Source of the DNA: Gammaproteobacteria bacterium
GTDB lineage: Bacteria; Pseudomonadota; Gammaproteobacteria; Steroidobacterales; Steroidobacteraceae
Direction of reading: 5' to 3'
NCBI GenBank assembly: GCA_017577615.1
Contig: PKRE01000004.1
Coordinates: forward strand, 62,001 to 126,000
Length of the DNA stretch: 64,000 nt
The notes under the pieces: model-generated
Told to the model about the DNA's origin: nothing
The model's input: only the letters and a program-made list of their open reading frames with translations
Database searches by the model: none
In this document: piece by piece, positions 25,866 through 34,572 of the stretch
How positions within the stretch are numbered: position 1 is the stretch's first letter
Layout of the letters: every line of letters begins with the position of its first letter
Made by a program: the position numbers and the translations under genes

Positions 25866-26624
25866 ATGAGCAAGGTTCAAATGGGCGGCGGCATTCGTTT
25901 TCTGGATCGAGCGCGCGATCGTGCATTGCGCATGTTCGTGCGCGTTGTCCCTGGTTGGGGCCATCGTCCGCTGCCCATATTGATCGCGCTCGGCGCGCTC
26001 AGCGGTTGCGTGAGCGCACCGCCCGAGCCGGACTTCTCCGCCACCTGGCCGGAGCCGCCGCCGGCGGCAACGCAGGGCAACGGCGCGATCTATCAGGCGG
26101 GGACGGACATATCGCTGTTCGAGAATGCGGTCGCGCGCAGAGTGGGCGACACGCTGACGATTCGTTTGACCGAGCATACGAACGCCTCGAAGACCTCGAG
26201 CACGAAGACGAAGAAGGCAACCTCGATCAATCTGCCCGGACCGACGATCGCCGGGCGGCTGGTGACGCGTCACGGCACCGAGATACTGAACGCGAACGTC
26301 CAGAACGAAACATCCTTCGACGGCGAAGGGGCGAGCACGCAAAGCAATCGCCTCTTCGGCGAGATCACGGTCACCGTCGCGCAGCGCTTGCCGAACGGCA
26401 ATCTGCTCGTGCGCGGTCAGAAGTGGATCACGATCAATCAGGGCAGGGAGTACGTGCGCATCCAAGGCATCGTGCGCCCCATCGACATCGAGCCGGACAA
26501 CTCTGTTTCCTCTCTGAAGGTGGCGGATGCACAGATTTATTACGGAGCGACGGGCGCGCTCGCCGACGCGAATAGGCCTGGCATCCTGGCGCGGTTCTTC
26601 AATCTGCCTTGGATGCCGTTCTAA
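25866..26624 (+). CDS. flgH: Flagellar L-ring lipoprotein FlgH
   Basis: A 252-residue outer-membrane L-ring lipoprotein. The lipobox ALSGC gives Cys48 after a hydrophobic stretch (PILIALGAL). The n-region in front is unusually long, so a start nearer residue 23 is possible. Conserved FlgH phrases are GDTLTIRLTEHTNASK, GEITVTVAQRLPNGNLLVRG and GIVRPIDIEPDNSVSSLKVA, with the C-terminal FFNLPWMPF. GAGG precedes ATG 25866. Confidence 0.95.
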   Translation: MSKVQMGGGIRFLDRARDRALRMFVRVVPGWGHRPLPILIALGALSGCVSAPPEPDFSATWPEPPPAATQGNGAIYQAGTDISLFENAVARRVGDTLTIRLTEHTNASKTSSTKTKKATSINLPGPTIAGRLVTRHGTEILNANVQNETSFDGEGASTQSNRLFGEITVTVAQRLPNGNLLVRGQKWITINQGREYVRIQGIVRPIDIEPDNSVSSLKVADAQIYYGATGALADANRPGILARFFNLPWMPF

Positions 26625-26625
26625 C

Positions 26626-26658
26626 GGGGCTCGAGGCTCGGGGCTGGAGACACAGACG
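26626..26658. repeat. Degenerate intergenic repeat (ggctcgaggctcggggctggag)
   Basis: Two gctcg-gggct words follow the flgH stop. A similar complementary string (gagcctcagccgccggtctccagccgcc) lies inside the signal-peptide region of flgI about 100 bp on. Confidence 0.4.
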
Positions 26659-26681
26659 ATAATTGTAAAGGCTCGCGAACA

Positions 26682-27875
26682 ATGCACCACGTGCGATTGC
26701 TGCTCATCAAGACGATGCGGAGATTGGCACGACGTGGCAGACGCGTCACGTCTCGAGCCTCAGCCGCCGGTCTCCAGCCGCCAGCCCTTGCGCTTTGCGC
26801 AACGCTTCTGCTTGCCTGCGGTGCAGCTCATGCCGAGCGCGTCAAGGACTTGGCGACGGTGGCGGGTGTGCGGCCCAATCAGCTCATCGGCTACGGCTTG
26901 GTCGTCGGCTTGGACGGCACGGGGGATCAGACGAGTCAGGCGCCGTTCACCATTCAAAGCATTCGCAACATGCTGGCGAAGTTCGGCGTGACCATTCCCG
27001 CGAATGTCAATCCGCAGCTCAAGAACGTCGCGGCCGTGACGGTGCGCGCGGAGCTGCCGCCTTTTGCCAAGCCGGGTCAGACGATCGATGTGACGGTCGA
27101 TTCCATCGGCAATGCGACGAGCTTGCGTGGCGGCAGCCTGCTCATGACGCCGTTGCGTGGCATAGACGGCGAGGTGTACGCGATCGCGCAAGGAAGCCTC
27201 GTCGTTAGCGGCTTCGGCGTGTCCGGTCGGGACGGATCGCGCATCGCGGTCAATGTGCCGAGCTCGGGTCGCATTCCGAACGGCGCGACGGTCGAGCGGG
27301 CAGTGCCGACGAATTTCGCCACCGAGCCCTATATCGTGCTGAATCTGCACACGCCGGACTTCACCACGGCCGCGCGCGTCACGGAGAGCATCAATGCGCT
27401 GCTGGGGCCGGATACGGCACACGCACTCGATGCCGTATCGATTCGCGTGCAGGCGCCCGTGGATCCAAGTCAACGGATTGCGTATCTGTCGATGCTCGAG
27501 TCGATCGAGGTGGAGCCGGGCGAGGCACCGGCACGTGTCATCGTGAACTCGCGCACCGGAACCGTCGTCATCGGCTCCGCCGTCCGAGTCATGCCTGCTG
27601 CGGTAGCGCACGGGTCTTTGTCGGTCACCATCACCGAGCGTATCGACGTCAGTCAACCGAATCCGCTGTCGCAAGGCGAGACGGTCGTCGCGCCCCGTTC
27701 CGACATTGAGGTCGAGCAGCCGGAAGCTCGCATGTTCGTGTTCGATGCGGGCGTCAATCTCGAAGAGATTGTGCGTGCCGTCAATCAAGTCGGTGCTGCG
27801 CCAGGCGATCTGGTCGCCATCCTCGAAGCCTTGAAAGAAGCGGGCGCGCTGCGTGCGGAGCTCGTGGTCATCTAG
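26682..27875 (+). CDS. flgI: Flagellar P-ring protein FlgI
   Basis: A 397-residue periplasmic P-ring subunit. An n-region of about 30 mostly basic residues precedes the hydrophobic ALALCATLLLACGAAHA, cleaved before ERVKDLATVAGVRPN. The conserved LIGYGLVVGLDGTGDQT and, near the end, RVIVNSRTGTVVIG and GDLVAILEALKEAGALRAEL are diagnostic. The ATG has only a weak AAAGG in front. The segment SRASAAGLQPP in the n-region is encoded by DNA resembling the intergenic repeats, so the N-terminus may have been extended by repeat sequence. Confidence 0.95.
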   Translation: MHHVRLLLIKTMRRLARRGRRVTSRASAAGLQPPALALCATLLLACGAAHAERVKDLATVAGVRPNQLIGYGLVVGLDGTGDQTSQAPFTIQSIRNMLAKFGVTIPANVNPQLKNVAAVTVRAELPPFAKPGQTIDVTVDSIGNATSLRGGSLLMTPLRGIDGEVYAIAQGSLVVSGFGVSGRDGSRIAVNVPSSGRIPNGATVERAVPTNFATEPYIVLNLHTPDFTTAARVTESINALLGPDTAHALDAVSIRVQAPVDPSQRIAYLSMLESIEVEPGEAPARVIVNSRTGTVVIGSAVRVMPAAVAHGSLSVTITERIDVSQPNPLSQGETVVAPRSDIEVEQPEARMFVFDAGVNLEEIVRAVNQVGAAPGDLVAILEALKEAGALRAELVVI

Positions 27876-28043
27876 ACAACGGTATGCAGCGGACGGTGCG
27901 CACATGACTCACGAAAGACGTGCAATACGGCGCTCATGCAGGTGCGCGTCGGTATCGGTGTGCGCGTGCCTTGCCACGGCGCAAGCCGCCGCGGTGACGT
28001 CATCGTTCGTCCTCCGCTGTGGGTGGTCGACGGAGGAGTGGGC

Positions 28044-29045
28044 ATGACCGCGCCCATCATGTTCTTTGCAGATCCGAACGCCCTGACGCCCGTCAGACAA
28101 GGTGCACAGACGGGCGATCCGGAGGCGTTGAAAGAGGCAGCCAGGCAGTTCGAGAGCCTCTTCACGCAGATGCTCCTGAAGAGCATGCGCGAGGCGAACA
28201 AGAGCTTTGGCGGCGATTCGCTGTTCGGCAGCGATCAGTCCGAGTTCTACCAGGATCTGTTCGATCAGCAGATGGCCTTGCACTTGTCCAGGGGCAAGGG
28301 ATTGGGTCTTGCTGACATGCTCATTCGTCAGCTGAGCGGCGCAGCTGCCAGCGGCGAGGGTGCGAGCAGCCCGGATCGGTCCGCAGGTGCAGCACTGCAG
28401 AGCGACGCGGTCACCGGCAACGAGCGGCGAGCATTTCACGTGCACAGCTTGCGGCCGTCACTGGACCGTGCGCCCGGCGCTTCGGCCTCGAGCGCGATCT
28501 CCAGCCGTCATCAGCCGGTCTCGACATCGAAGGTCGAGTTCGTCCGCAAGTTCTTGCCGCACGCGCAGGCAGCGGCACGCGAGCTCGGCGTGGATGTGCG
28601 CGCGATATTGGCACAGGCAGCGCTCGAGACAGGGTGGGGCCGTTTCGTGCCTTGCGGCTCGAACGGCGAGTGCAGCTACAACTTCTTCGGCATCAAGGCG
28701 ACCGGGAATTGGTCGGGCGCAACCGTCACCGTGCCGACACTCGAGTTCGAAGACGGCCTGCCCGTGCGTAAAGCGGAGCGGTTCCGCGCATACGGATCGG
28801 CGGCGGAAAGCTTCCGAGACTTCGCGGCGCTCATTCGCAACAGCCCGCGATACCGGGCTGCGCTCGGTCGCGGCGAGGACATTGCGGGCTTTGCGGCCGC
28901 GTTACAGAACGGCGGCTACGCCACCGATCCGGAGTATGCAAACAAGATCGTTTCAGTCGCACGCGAGCTGGGCAAGCTGCTCGCTGGTGGGCGCACGGAG
29001 CAAGCGGCGAGCGCCACGGTGCGAAGAGAAGGAGGGCTCACATGA
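28044..29045 (+). CDS. flgJ: Rod-cap protein and peptidoglycan hydrolase FlgJ
   Basis: A 333-residue bifunctional protein. Residues 20-100 are the rod-scaffold domain (RQFESLFTQMLLKSMREAN, FYQDLFDQQMALHLS). Residues 165-315 are a glucosaminidase domain with catalytic Glu195 in AQAALETGWGRF and the SYNFFGIKA motif. It opens the peptidoglycan for the growing rod. ATG 28044 with GGAGG seven bases upstream is preferred over an in-frame GTG/ATG at 27936, which would add 36 non-conserved residues. Confidence 0.95.
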   Translation: MTAPIMFFADPNALTPVRQGAQTGDPEALKEAARQFESLFTQMLLKSMREANKSFGGDSLFGSDQSEFYQDLFDQQMALHLSRGKGLGLADMLIRQLSGAAASGEGASSPDRSAGAALQSDAVTGNERRAFHVHSLRPSLDRAPGASASSAISSRHQPVSTSKVEFVRKFLPHAQAAARELGVDVRAILAQAALETGWGRFVPCGSNGECSYNFFGIKATGNWSGATVTVPTLEFEDGLPVRKAERFRAYGSAAESFRDFAALIRNSPRYRAALGRGEDIAGFAAALQNGGYATDPEYANKIVSVARELGKLLAGGRTEQAASATVRREGGLT

Positions 29046-29201
29046 CGCGAGACGTCTTCTCATCGTGCTATCGCGGTTCCGCTGTGGGCGGCGATTTCAC
29101 ATGCACGCTCGGGAGCTCGAGGCCTGAGCTTGGTAGCGCTCGGCGGTCTCGAGCGTGCACCGGCGAAGACAGCCTAGGCGAAGTCAAGATGCGGAGGTGG
29201 T

Positions 29202-31088
29202 ATGCCTGATTTTTTCCGCACGAGCCTGACCGGGCTGGTGGCGTTTCAACGTGCGCTCGATGTGACGAGCCACAACATCGCGAACGTCAACACGCCGGGA
29301 TACAGTCGCCAGCGGGTGGAGCTCGGCACGCGTCCACCGAGCGCGTACGGCAATGGCTGGGTCGGCAATGGCGTCGTCGTGCAGACGACGCGCCGCATGT
29401 TCGACGATTTCATCGCGTTGCAATCGCGCACGAGCTCGAGCAGCTTGCAGTACTTGAATGTCTATGCCCGCAACGCCGAGCGCCTGAGCAACTTGCTCAG
29501 CGACTCGACGACCGGGCTCACTGCAACCCTGCAGAACTTCGTCAACGCGTTGCAAGGCGTGGCCAACTCACCGGCTTCCGTGCCTGCACGACAGGTGCTG
29601 CTGGGCGAAGCGCAGACACTGCAACAACGCTTGCAGGAGTTTGCTGCGCACCTGGCAGAGATGGACAGGGAAGTCAATTTCCGTTTGCAGACGGAAGTCG
29701 CCGAGGTCAACTCCATCGCGCAGGCGCTTGCCAAGCTCAACCTGGAGATCACCGCAGCCTATGGCCGTACCGGAGGCCGGCCGCCGAACGATCTGCTCGA
29801 TCAGCGCGATCGCCTGCTGGACCAGCTGGCCGAGAAGGTCTCGATCAACTCCGTCGTCCAGAACGACGGTGCCGTCAATGTGTTCATCGGCAACGGACAA
29901 GCTTTGGTGCTCGGCACGCAGGCGAGCGAGTTGACGGTCGTTCCGGACGAGTTCGATCCGGTCCGCTTCGGCGTGGCCATCCGCACCGCGAATGGCCCCC
30001 TCGACATCACCGCCAACATTCGTGGCGGGGCGCTCGGCGGCTGGCTCGATTATCGACGCGAGCAGCTCGATCCCGCACGCAACACGATCGGCCGCATCAC
30101 GTTGGGGCTCGCGGAGATCGTCAACACACAGCACATGCGCGGCGTGGACCTCTCCGGGGAGATGGGCGGGGCCTTCTTCGCTGTCGGCGCTCCGGAGGTG
30201 TTGCCGAGCACGGCGAACACCGGGTCCGGCGCTGTGACTGCGACGATCGCGGACGTGCAGGCGCTGACACAGCGTGACTACGTGCTCGAGCTCACGGCTG
30301 ACGGCTGGCAGTTGCGCGACGCGCATTCCGGTGCAGCGGTGATGATGACAGGCAGCGGCACGCAGGCCGATCCCTTCGTCGCGGAGGGCGTCGCGCTCGT
30401 CGTGGACGGCAGCCCGAGCGTAGGTGATCGCTTCTTGATTCGTCCGACGCGATCAGCCATCGACGGCCTCGATGTGCTGATCAGCGATCCCTCGAAGATT
30501 GCCGCGGCGGCGCCACTCTCGACCGGAATCGGCGCCGGCAATCTCGGCACTGGCGAGATCTCCGAAGCGGAGATCACGGATCCGGCGGGGCTCGTGACCT
30601 CGCCCGTGCAGATCAGGTTCACGAGCGCATCGACATATTCGATCGATGGCGGTCCGGATGTGCCGTTCACCGGCTCGCCTATCGAGATCACGCACAACGG
30701 CTGGACAGTGACCATCACGGGCGCGCCCGCTGTCGGCGATACCTTCACGGTGAGGCCGAGCGGCCCGGGAGACAATCGCAATGCATTGCGGCTTGCCGAA
30801 GCTCTGCAGCGCCCGATATTGAACGGCGGCACGACCTCGCTGAGCGCTGCCGTCGGACAGTTCGTCGGCGGCATCGGTGTCGCCGCCAAGCAGGCGCAAG
30901 CCAGCCGCGATGCGCAGGCCGTCGTTCACGAGGAGAATCTTGCCGAGCGCGATCGCGTCTCCGGTGTGAACTTGGACGAGGAAGCGGCGAATCTCCTGAG
31001 ATATCAGCAGGCCTATCAAGCGGCAGCGCAGCTGATTCGGGTCGCGGACACACTCTTTCAGACATTGCTGAGCGCGACACAGCGGTAG
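29202..31088 (+). CDS. flgK: Flagellar hook-filament junction protein FlgK (HAP1)
   Basis: A 628-residue junction protein, on the long side of the family range. The start PDFFRTSLTGLVAFQRALDV and SHNIANVNTPGYSRQRVELG are diagnostic. The C-terminal GVNLDEEAANLLRYQQAYQA and AAQLIRVADTLFQTLL form the other half of the D0 coiled coil. GGAGG precedes the ATG. A 156-bp gap separates it from flgJ, and I find no sigma-54 or sigma-28 box there. It is probably a client of FlgN. Confidence 0.96.
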   Translation: MPDFFRTSLTGLVAFQRALDVTSHNIANVNTPGYSRQRVELGTRPPSAYGNGWVGNGVVVQTTRRMFDDFIALQSRTSSSSLQYLNVYARNAERLSNLLSDSTTGLTATLQNFVNALQGVANSPASVPARQVLLGEAQTLQQRLQEFAAHLAEMDREVNFRLQTEVAEVNSIAQALAKLNLEITAAYGRTGGRPPNDLLDQRDRLLDQLAEKVSINSVVQNDGAVNVFIGNGQALVLGTQASELTVVPDEFDPVRFGVAIRTANGPLDITANIRGGALGGWLDYRREQLDPARNTIGRITLGLAEIVNTQHMRGVDLSGEMGGAFFAVGAPEVLPSTANTGSGAVTATIADVQALTQRDYVLELTADGWQLRDAHSGAAVMMTGSGTQADPFVAEGVALVVDGSPSVGDRFLIRPTRSAIDGLDVLISDPSKIAAAAPLSTGIGAGNLGTGEISEAEITDPAGLVTSPVQIRFTSASTYSIDGGPDVPFTGSPIEITHNGWTVTITGAPAVGDTFTVRPSGPGDNRNALRLAEALQRPILNGGTTSLSAAVGQFVGGIGVAAKQAQASRDAQAVVHEENLAERDRVSGVNLDEEAANLLRYQQAYQAAAQLIRVADTLFQTLLSATQR

Positions 31089-31112
31089 CGGGAAGGCAAT
31101 GCATAGAAAACC

Positions 31113-31140
31113 TCAAGTCTTGGCACGCTGTGGCCGATGA
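31113..31140 (+). promoter_or_regulatory. Sigma-28 (FliA) promoter of flgL
   Basis: TCAAGTCT-N12-GCCGATGA resembles the FliA consensus; the -10 half differs at one base and the spacer is one base long. flgL starts about 50 bases downstream. Confidence 0.65.
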
Positions 31141-31190
31141 GGTGATCAGCGGCGCCTTGGTCATTCACTGAACGCGGTCACGGGTGTCAC

Positions 31191-32390
31191 ATGCGCATTT
31201 CCACATCGGGGCTTCATCACAACGCGCTCGTTACCATGCTGCAGCAGCAGACCGCGTTGTCGAAGATTCAGAACCAGATCGCAACGGGCAAGCGCATCCG
31301 AACTCCGGCAGACGATCCTGCCGCAGCGGTTCACATCCTGGAGCTCGAGCGTGCGCTCCAGGAAGCCGAGCAGCTCAGGACCAATGCGGACATGGCGAAG
31401 AACCGCCTGTCGCTCGAGGAGCAGTCGCTGCAGGATGTCAGTCGGCTGCTCGACCGAGTGCGTGAGCTGGCCATTCAAGCGAACAACGCGCCCATCGACA
31501 TGGACGATCGTAGGATGATCGCGACCGAGCTGCGCGAGCGTCTGAAAGAATTGGTCAACATCGCGAATCGACGCGACGCGAACAACGAGTTCCTCTTCGC
31601 GGGTTACGCCACCCAAACGCAGCCGTTCTCCGCCGGGCCTACGGGGATCGTTTACGCGGGCGATCAAGGTAACCGTGTGCTCCAGGTCGGGCCGAACCAT
31701 CGTGTCGCCGACAGCCATTCGGGCTTCGATGTGTTCCTTAACATTCCTGAGGGTAACGGCACGTTCGTGCTGCGAGCAGCCGCGACGAACACCGGCAGCG
31801 GAGTGCTTGGCGCGGGCAGTGTCATCGATCGAGCCGCATGGTCGAACGCCGCGGACGATTACACGATTCATTTCACGTCCGACGATGGCGAGTACGAGAT
31901 TCTCGATAGCGGCGGCAATGTCGTCACTACCGGCCAGTACGTCGAGCACTCGGCGATCGAATTCAACGGCATCAAGTTCGAGCTCACCGGCATGCCGGCG
32001 CAGGGCGATCGCTTCGAGGTCGCGCGCAGCCGCAGCGAGGATATCTTCACGACGCTGCAGAGCTTGATCGACACGCTGGAGGGCACCACCGCCAGCAATC
32101 AGGCGCTTTTCAACAGCAACATCGCGCAGACGCTGCAGCAGCTCGATATTGCGCAAGAGCACTTCTTGCAGATTCGCGCGGACATCGGTGCACGTCTGTC
32201 CGGGTTGGAAGCGGCAGAAGCCGCGCGCGAGGATCGCAATCTCGAGCTCAAGCGGATGAAATCCGAGCTCGAGGATCTCGATTACGCTGAAGCCGTGACA
32301 CGCATGTATCAGCAGCTCGCCGGCCTGCAGGCTGCACAGGCTTCGTACATGCAGATCGCGCAGTTGTCGTTGTTTAACTGGTTCAAATAG
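31191..32390 (+). CDS. flgL: Flagellar hook-filament junction protein FlgL (HAP3)
   Basis: A 399-residue flagellin-like junction protein. The N-terminal MRISTSGLHHNALVTMLQQQ with ATGKRIRTPADDPAAAVHIL matches FlgL. The C-terminus (VTRMYQQLAGLQAAQASYMQ, IAQLSLFNWFK) has the flagellin-type D0 helix. The central region is variable. It has its own sigma-28-like promoter and ends 305 bp before fliC. Confidence 0.95.
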   Translation: MRISTSGLHHNALVTMLQQQTALSKIQNQIATGKRIRTPADDPAAAVHILELERALQEAEQLRTNADMAKNRLSLEEQSLQDVSRLLDRVRELAIQANNAPIDMDDRRMIATELRERLKELVNIANRRDANNEFLFAGYATQTQPFSAGPTGIVYAGDQGNRVLQVGPNHRVADSHSGFDVFLNIPEGNGTFVLRAAATNTGSGVLGAGSVIDRAAWSNAADDYTIHFTSDDGEYEILDSGGNVVTTGQYVEHSAIEFNGIKFELTGMPAQGDRFEVARSRSEDIFTTLQSLIDTLEGTTASNQALFNSNIAQTLQQLDIAQEHFLQIRADIGARLSGLEAAEAAREDRNLELKRMKSELEDLDYAEAVTRMYQQLAGLQAAQASYMQIAQLSLFNWFK

Positions 32391-32520
32391 GCTCTAGGCC
32401 GTAGGCGGCAGGTTTGGTGCGCTGGTGCCGATGCTGGGCGCTCGGCCCTGAGCTGCTGGGCAAGTCGCTGACGATACAAGCAGCGCGCCGTGCCTCGGGC
32501 TGCCCCGAGTCCCAGCCCCA
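32391..32520. repeat. Degenerate intergenic repeat upstream of fliC
   Basis: The words ggctctaggccgtaggcggcagg, ctgggcgctcggccctgagc and cgggctgccccgagtcccagcccca occupy the first 130 bp of the 305-bp flgL-fliC gap. The rest holds the fliC promoter and leader. Confidence 0.4.
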
Positions 32521-32571
32521 CGCCCGTGCCGTGATCCTGTCCACACTTTCCAACGCTCGTCATTCGACCCC

Positions 32572-32599
32572 TCAAGTTTCACCTCAGGCGCTCCGATAC
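32572..32599 (+). promoter_or_regulatory. Sigma-28 (FliA) promoter of fliC
   Basis: TCAAGTTT-N12-TCCGATAC is close to the FliA consensus, with the core CCGATA intact. It predicts a leader of about 90 bases before the flagellin start. Confidence 0.75.
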
Positions 32600-32695
32600 A
32601 AGCGATGACAGCAGATCGGCGCGCATCACGACGCCAGTGCTGAATCGGAGCCGCGGACGGGCGTCCCGGCCAGGGGTAAAGATCAGGAGTAGTTT

Positions 32696-34081
32696 ATGGC
32701 ACTTGTCATTAACACGAACGTGATGTCGCTGAATGCGCAGCGCAATCTGACGACATCCACGAGCCAGCTGGCGATCTCGCTACAGCGCCTGTCCTCGGGT
32801 CTGCGTATCAACAGCGCGAAGGACGACGCGGCGGGACTGGCGATCTCCGAGCGTATGACCACGCAGATTCGCGGTCTCAACCAGGCCGTGCGCAATGCGA
32901 ACGACGGCATTTCGCTCGCGCAAACGACGGAAGGCGCTCTGCAGGAGGTGACGAACAACTTGCAGCGGATCCGTGAGCTCGCTGTGCAGGCGGCTAACGC
33001 CACGAACAGCGACAGCGACCGCGCGGCGCTCGATCAGGAAGTGCAGCAGCGCTTGGCCGAGATCGATCGCATCGCGAGCCAGACGAACTTCAACGGCCGT
33101 AAGGTTTTGGACGGCTCGTTCGGCAGTGCGACGTTCCAGGTCGGCGCGAACGTCGGCGAGACGATCGGCATCGAGCTCAACACGAGCATGCGGATTGCGG
33201 CGATCGGCAAGATCGCGGTGCAAGCGTCCGGCTCGACGAGCGGCTTGTTCGATCGCGTCTACGTCGACGCTGGCGATTTCGTGATCGGCGGCGAGGACGT
33301 TGCCACGGGCTGGTACGCGAGCCTCAACGATCTCGCAGCTGCGATTCAAGCTGCCGCGGGGGACGGCGTGGAAGTCACCGTGCAGAATGGCGAGATCCAG
33401 ATCGTGAACAACAGCGGTGCCGATATTCAGATCTCCGGAGCTCTCGCTCAGGCACTCAACTTGAACGGCACCGTCGCCAACGGTGGTCCTGCTAGCGAAA
33501 GCCAGGACGCATCCACGTTCTTCGACGGCTTGGAGCTGGCAGCGGGCGAGCTCACCTTGCAGGTCGGCGACGGTGCTGAGATTGACCTCGCGGGTCACTA
33601 CGCGACCGCGCAGGATCTCGTGGATGCGATCAACAGCCGGGTGAGCGGTGCGACTGCCGTGGTGCAGAGCGACGGCACGATCAGCATCGCGGCGACCGAC
33701 AGCCTGACGATCGGCGGCACCCAGGCGGGTACCCTTGGTTTCTCAACGGGGACCTTTGCCGCCACGGGCAGCTTGAGCGGTGTGAACGTGAGGGACACCG
33801 ACGCGGCGAACGACACGATCCTGCGCGTCGATGCGGCCTTGACGGCGGTCAGCCAGCTGCGCAGCGTCCTCGGTGCGATCCAGAACCGCTTCGAGTCGAC
33901 GATCAACAACCTGCAGACCGTCTCCGAGAACCTGTCGGCGTCCCGCAGCCGCATTCAGGACACGGATTTCGCAGCCGAGACGGCGGCGCTGACCCGTGCC
34001 CAGATCCTGCAGCAGGCGGGCACGGCGATGGTCGCGCAGGCCAACGTCCTGCCGCAGAACGTGCTCTCGCTGCTTCGTTAA
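32696..34081 (+). CDS. fliC: Flagellin
   Basis: A 461-residue filament subunit, the only flagellin in the window. The N-terminal D0/D1 region is textbook (LVINTNVMSLNAQRNL, SSGLRINSAKDDAAGLAISE), as is the C-terminal one (SRIQDTDFAAETAALTRAQI, ending NVLPQNVLSLLR). Residues of about 180-355 form a variable, Ala/Gly/Thr-rich outer domain. GGAGT lies before the ATG. It is transcribed alone between a sigma-28 promoter and a strong terminator. Confidence 0.97.
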   Translation: MALVINTNVMSLNAQRNLTTSTSQLAISLQRLSSGLRINSAKDDAAGLAISERMTTQIRGLNQAVRNANDGISLAQTTEGALQEVTNNLQRIRELAVQAANATNSDSDRAALDQEVQQRLAEIDRIASQTNFNGRKVLDGSFGSATFQVGANVGETIGIELNTSMRIAAIGKIAVQASGSTSGLFDRVYVDAGDFVIGGEDVATGWYASLNDLAAAIQAAAGDGVEVTVQNGEIQIVNNSGADIQISGALAQALNLNGTVANGGPASESQDASTFFDGLELAAGELTLQVGDGAEIDLAGHYATAQDLVDAINSRVSGATAVVQSDGTISIAATDSLTIGGTQAGTLGFSTGTFAATGSLSGVNVRDTDAANDTILRVDAALTAVSQLRSVLGAIQNRFESTINNLQTVSENLSASRSRIQDTDFAAETAALTRAQILQQAGTAMVAQANVLPQNVLSLLR

Positions 34082-34128
34082 GCATGAGCACGTGAGCGGA
34101 TGATCTGGCTCGTCGAGAGCTCGATCCA

Positions 34129-34173
34129 GGCAGGCGGGGCGGGTCGCAAGACCCCCACCGCCTGCCCTGTTTT
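34129..34173 (+). terminator. Rho-independent terminator of fliC
   Basis: GGCAGGCGG / CCGCCTGCC arms with an inner GGGTC-gcaa-GACCC stem are followed by ctgtttta, 48 bases after the fliC stop. Confidence 0.85.
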
Positions 34174-34190
34174 ACATGTACGGGGCGCGC

Positions 34191-34553
34191 ATGAGCAATT
34201 TGACGATCACGCCGGCCTCGAACGCCATCGATGCGGGACGGAGAGTTGACCCACCTCATCAGCACGGCTCAACCGAGCGGCCTCGCGCCGACGCGCTCGA
34301 GCAGCCTTCGATCGTGACTGAGGAACAGGTCAAGGCAGCCGTCGAGCAAATCGAGTCTTATCTCAAGGCGTCGCGTCGAGAGCTGCAATTCGAAGTCGAT
34401 GCGGAAAGCGGATGCATCGTTGTGCGGGTTCGCGATCCGGAAACCGGCGAGGTCATTAGACAAATTCCGGGCGAGGATGCCTTGAAACTGGCGCGCAGCT
34501 TGCAGGCGAACCTGCAGGAGAAGACACCGCTGCTTCTCGACCTGATCGTTTGA
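34191..34553 (+). CDS. flaG: FlaG-family protein
   Basis: A 120-residue protein of the FlaG family, which lies between fliC and fliD in polar flagellates and influences filament length. The C-terminal FlaG core is visible: LQFEVDAESGCIVVRVRDPE followed by TGEVIRQIPGEDALKLA. The N-terminal 50 residues are polar and variable. ATG 34191 is preferred: an in-frame ATG at 34176 would start inside the fliC terminator tail with no ribosome binding site. fliD follows after 19 bases. Confidence 0.9.
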   Translation: MSNLTITPASNAIDAGRRVDPPHQHGSTERPRADALEQPSIVTEEQVKAAVEQIESYLKASRRELQFEVDAESGCIVVRVRDPETGEVIRQIPGEDALKLARSLQANLQEKTPLLLDLIV

Positions 34554-34572
34554 TATACGCGGAGAAGCCCAT

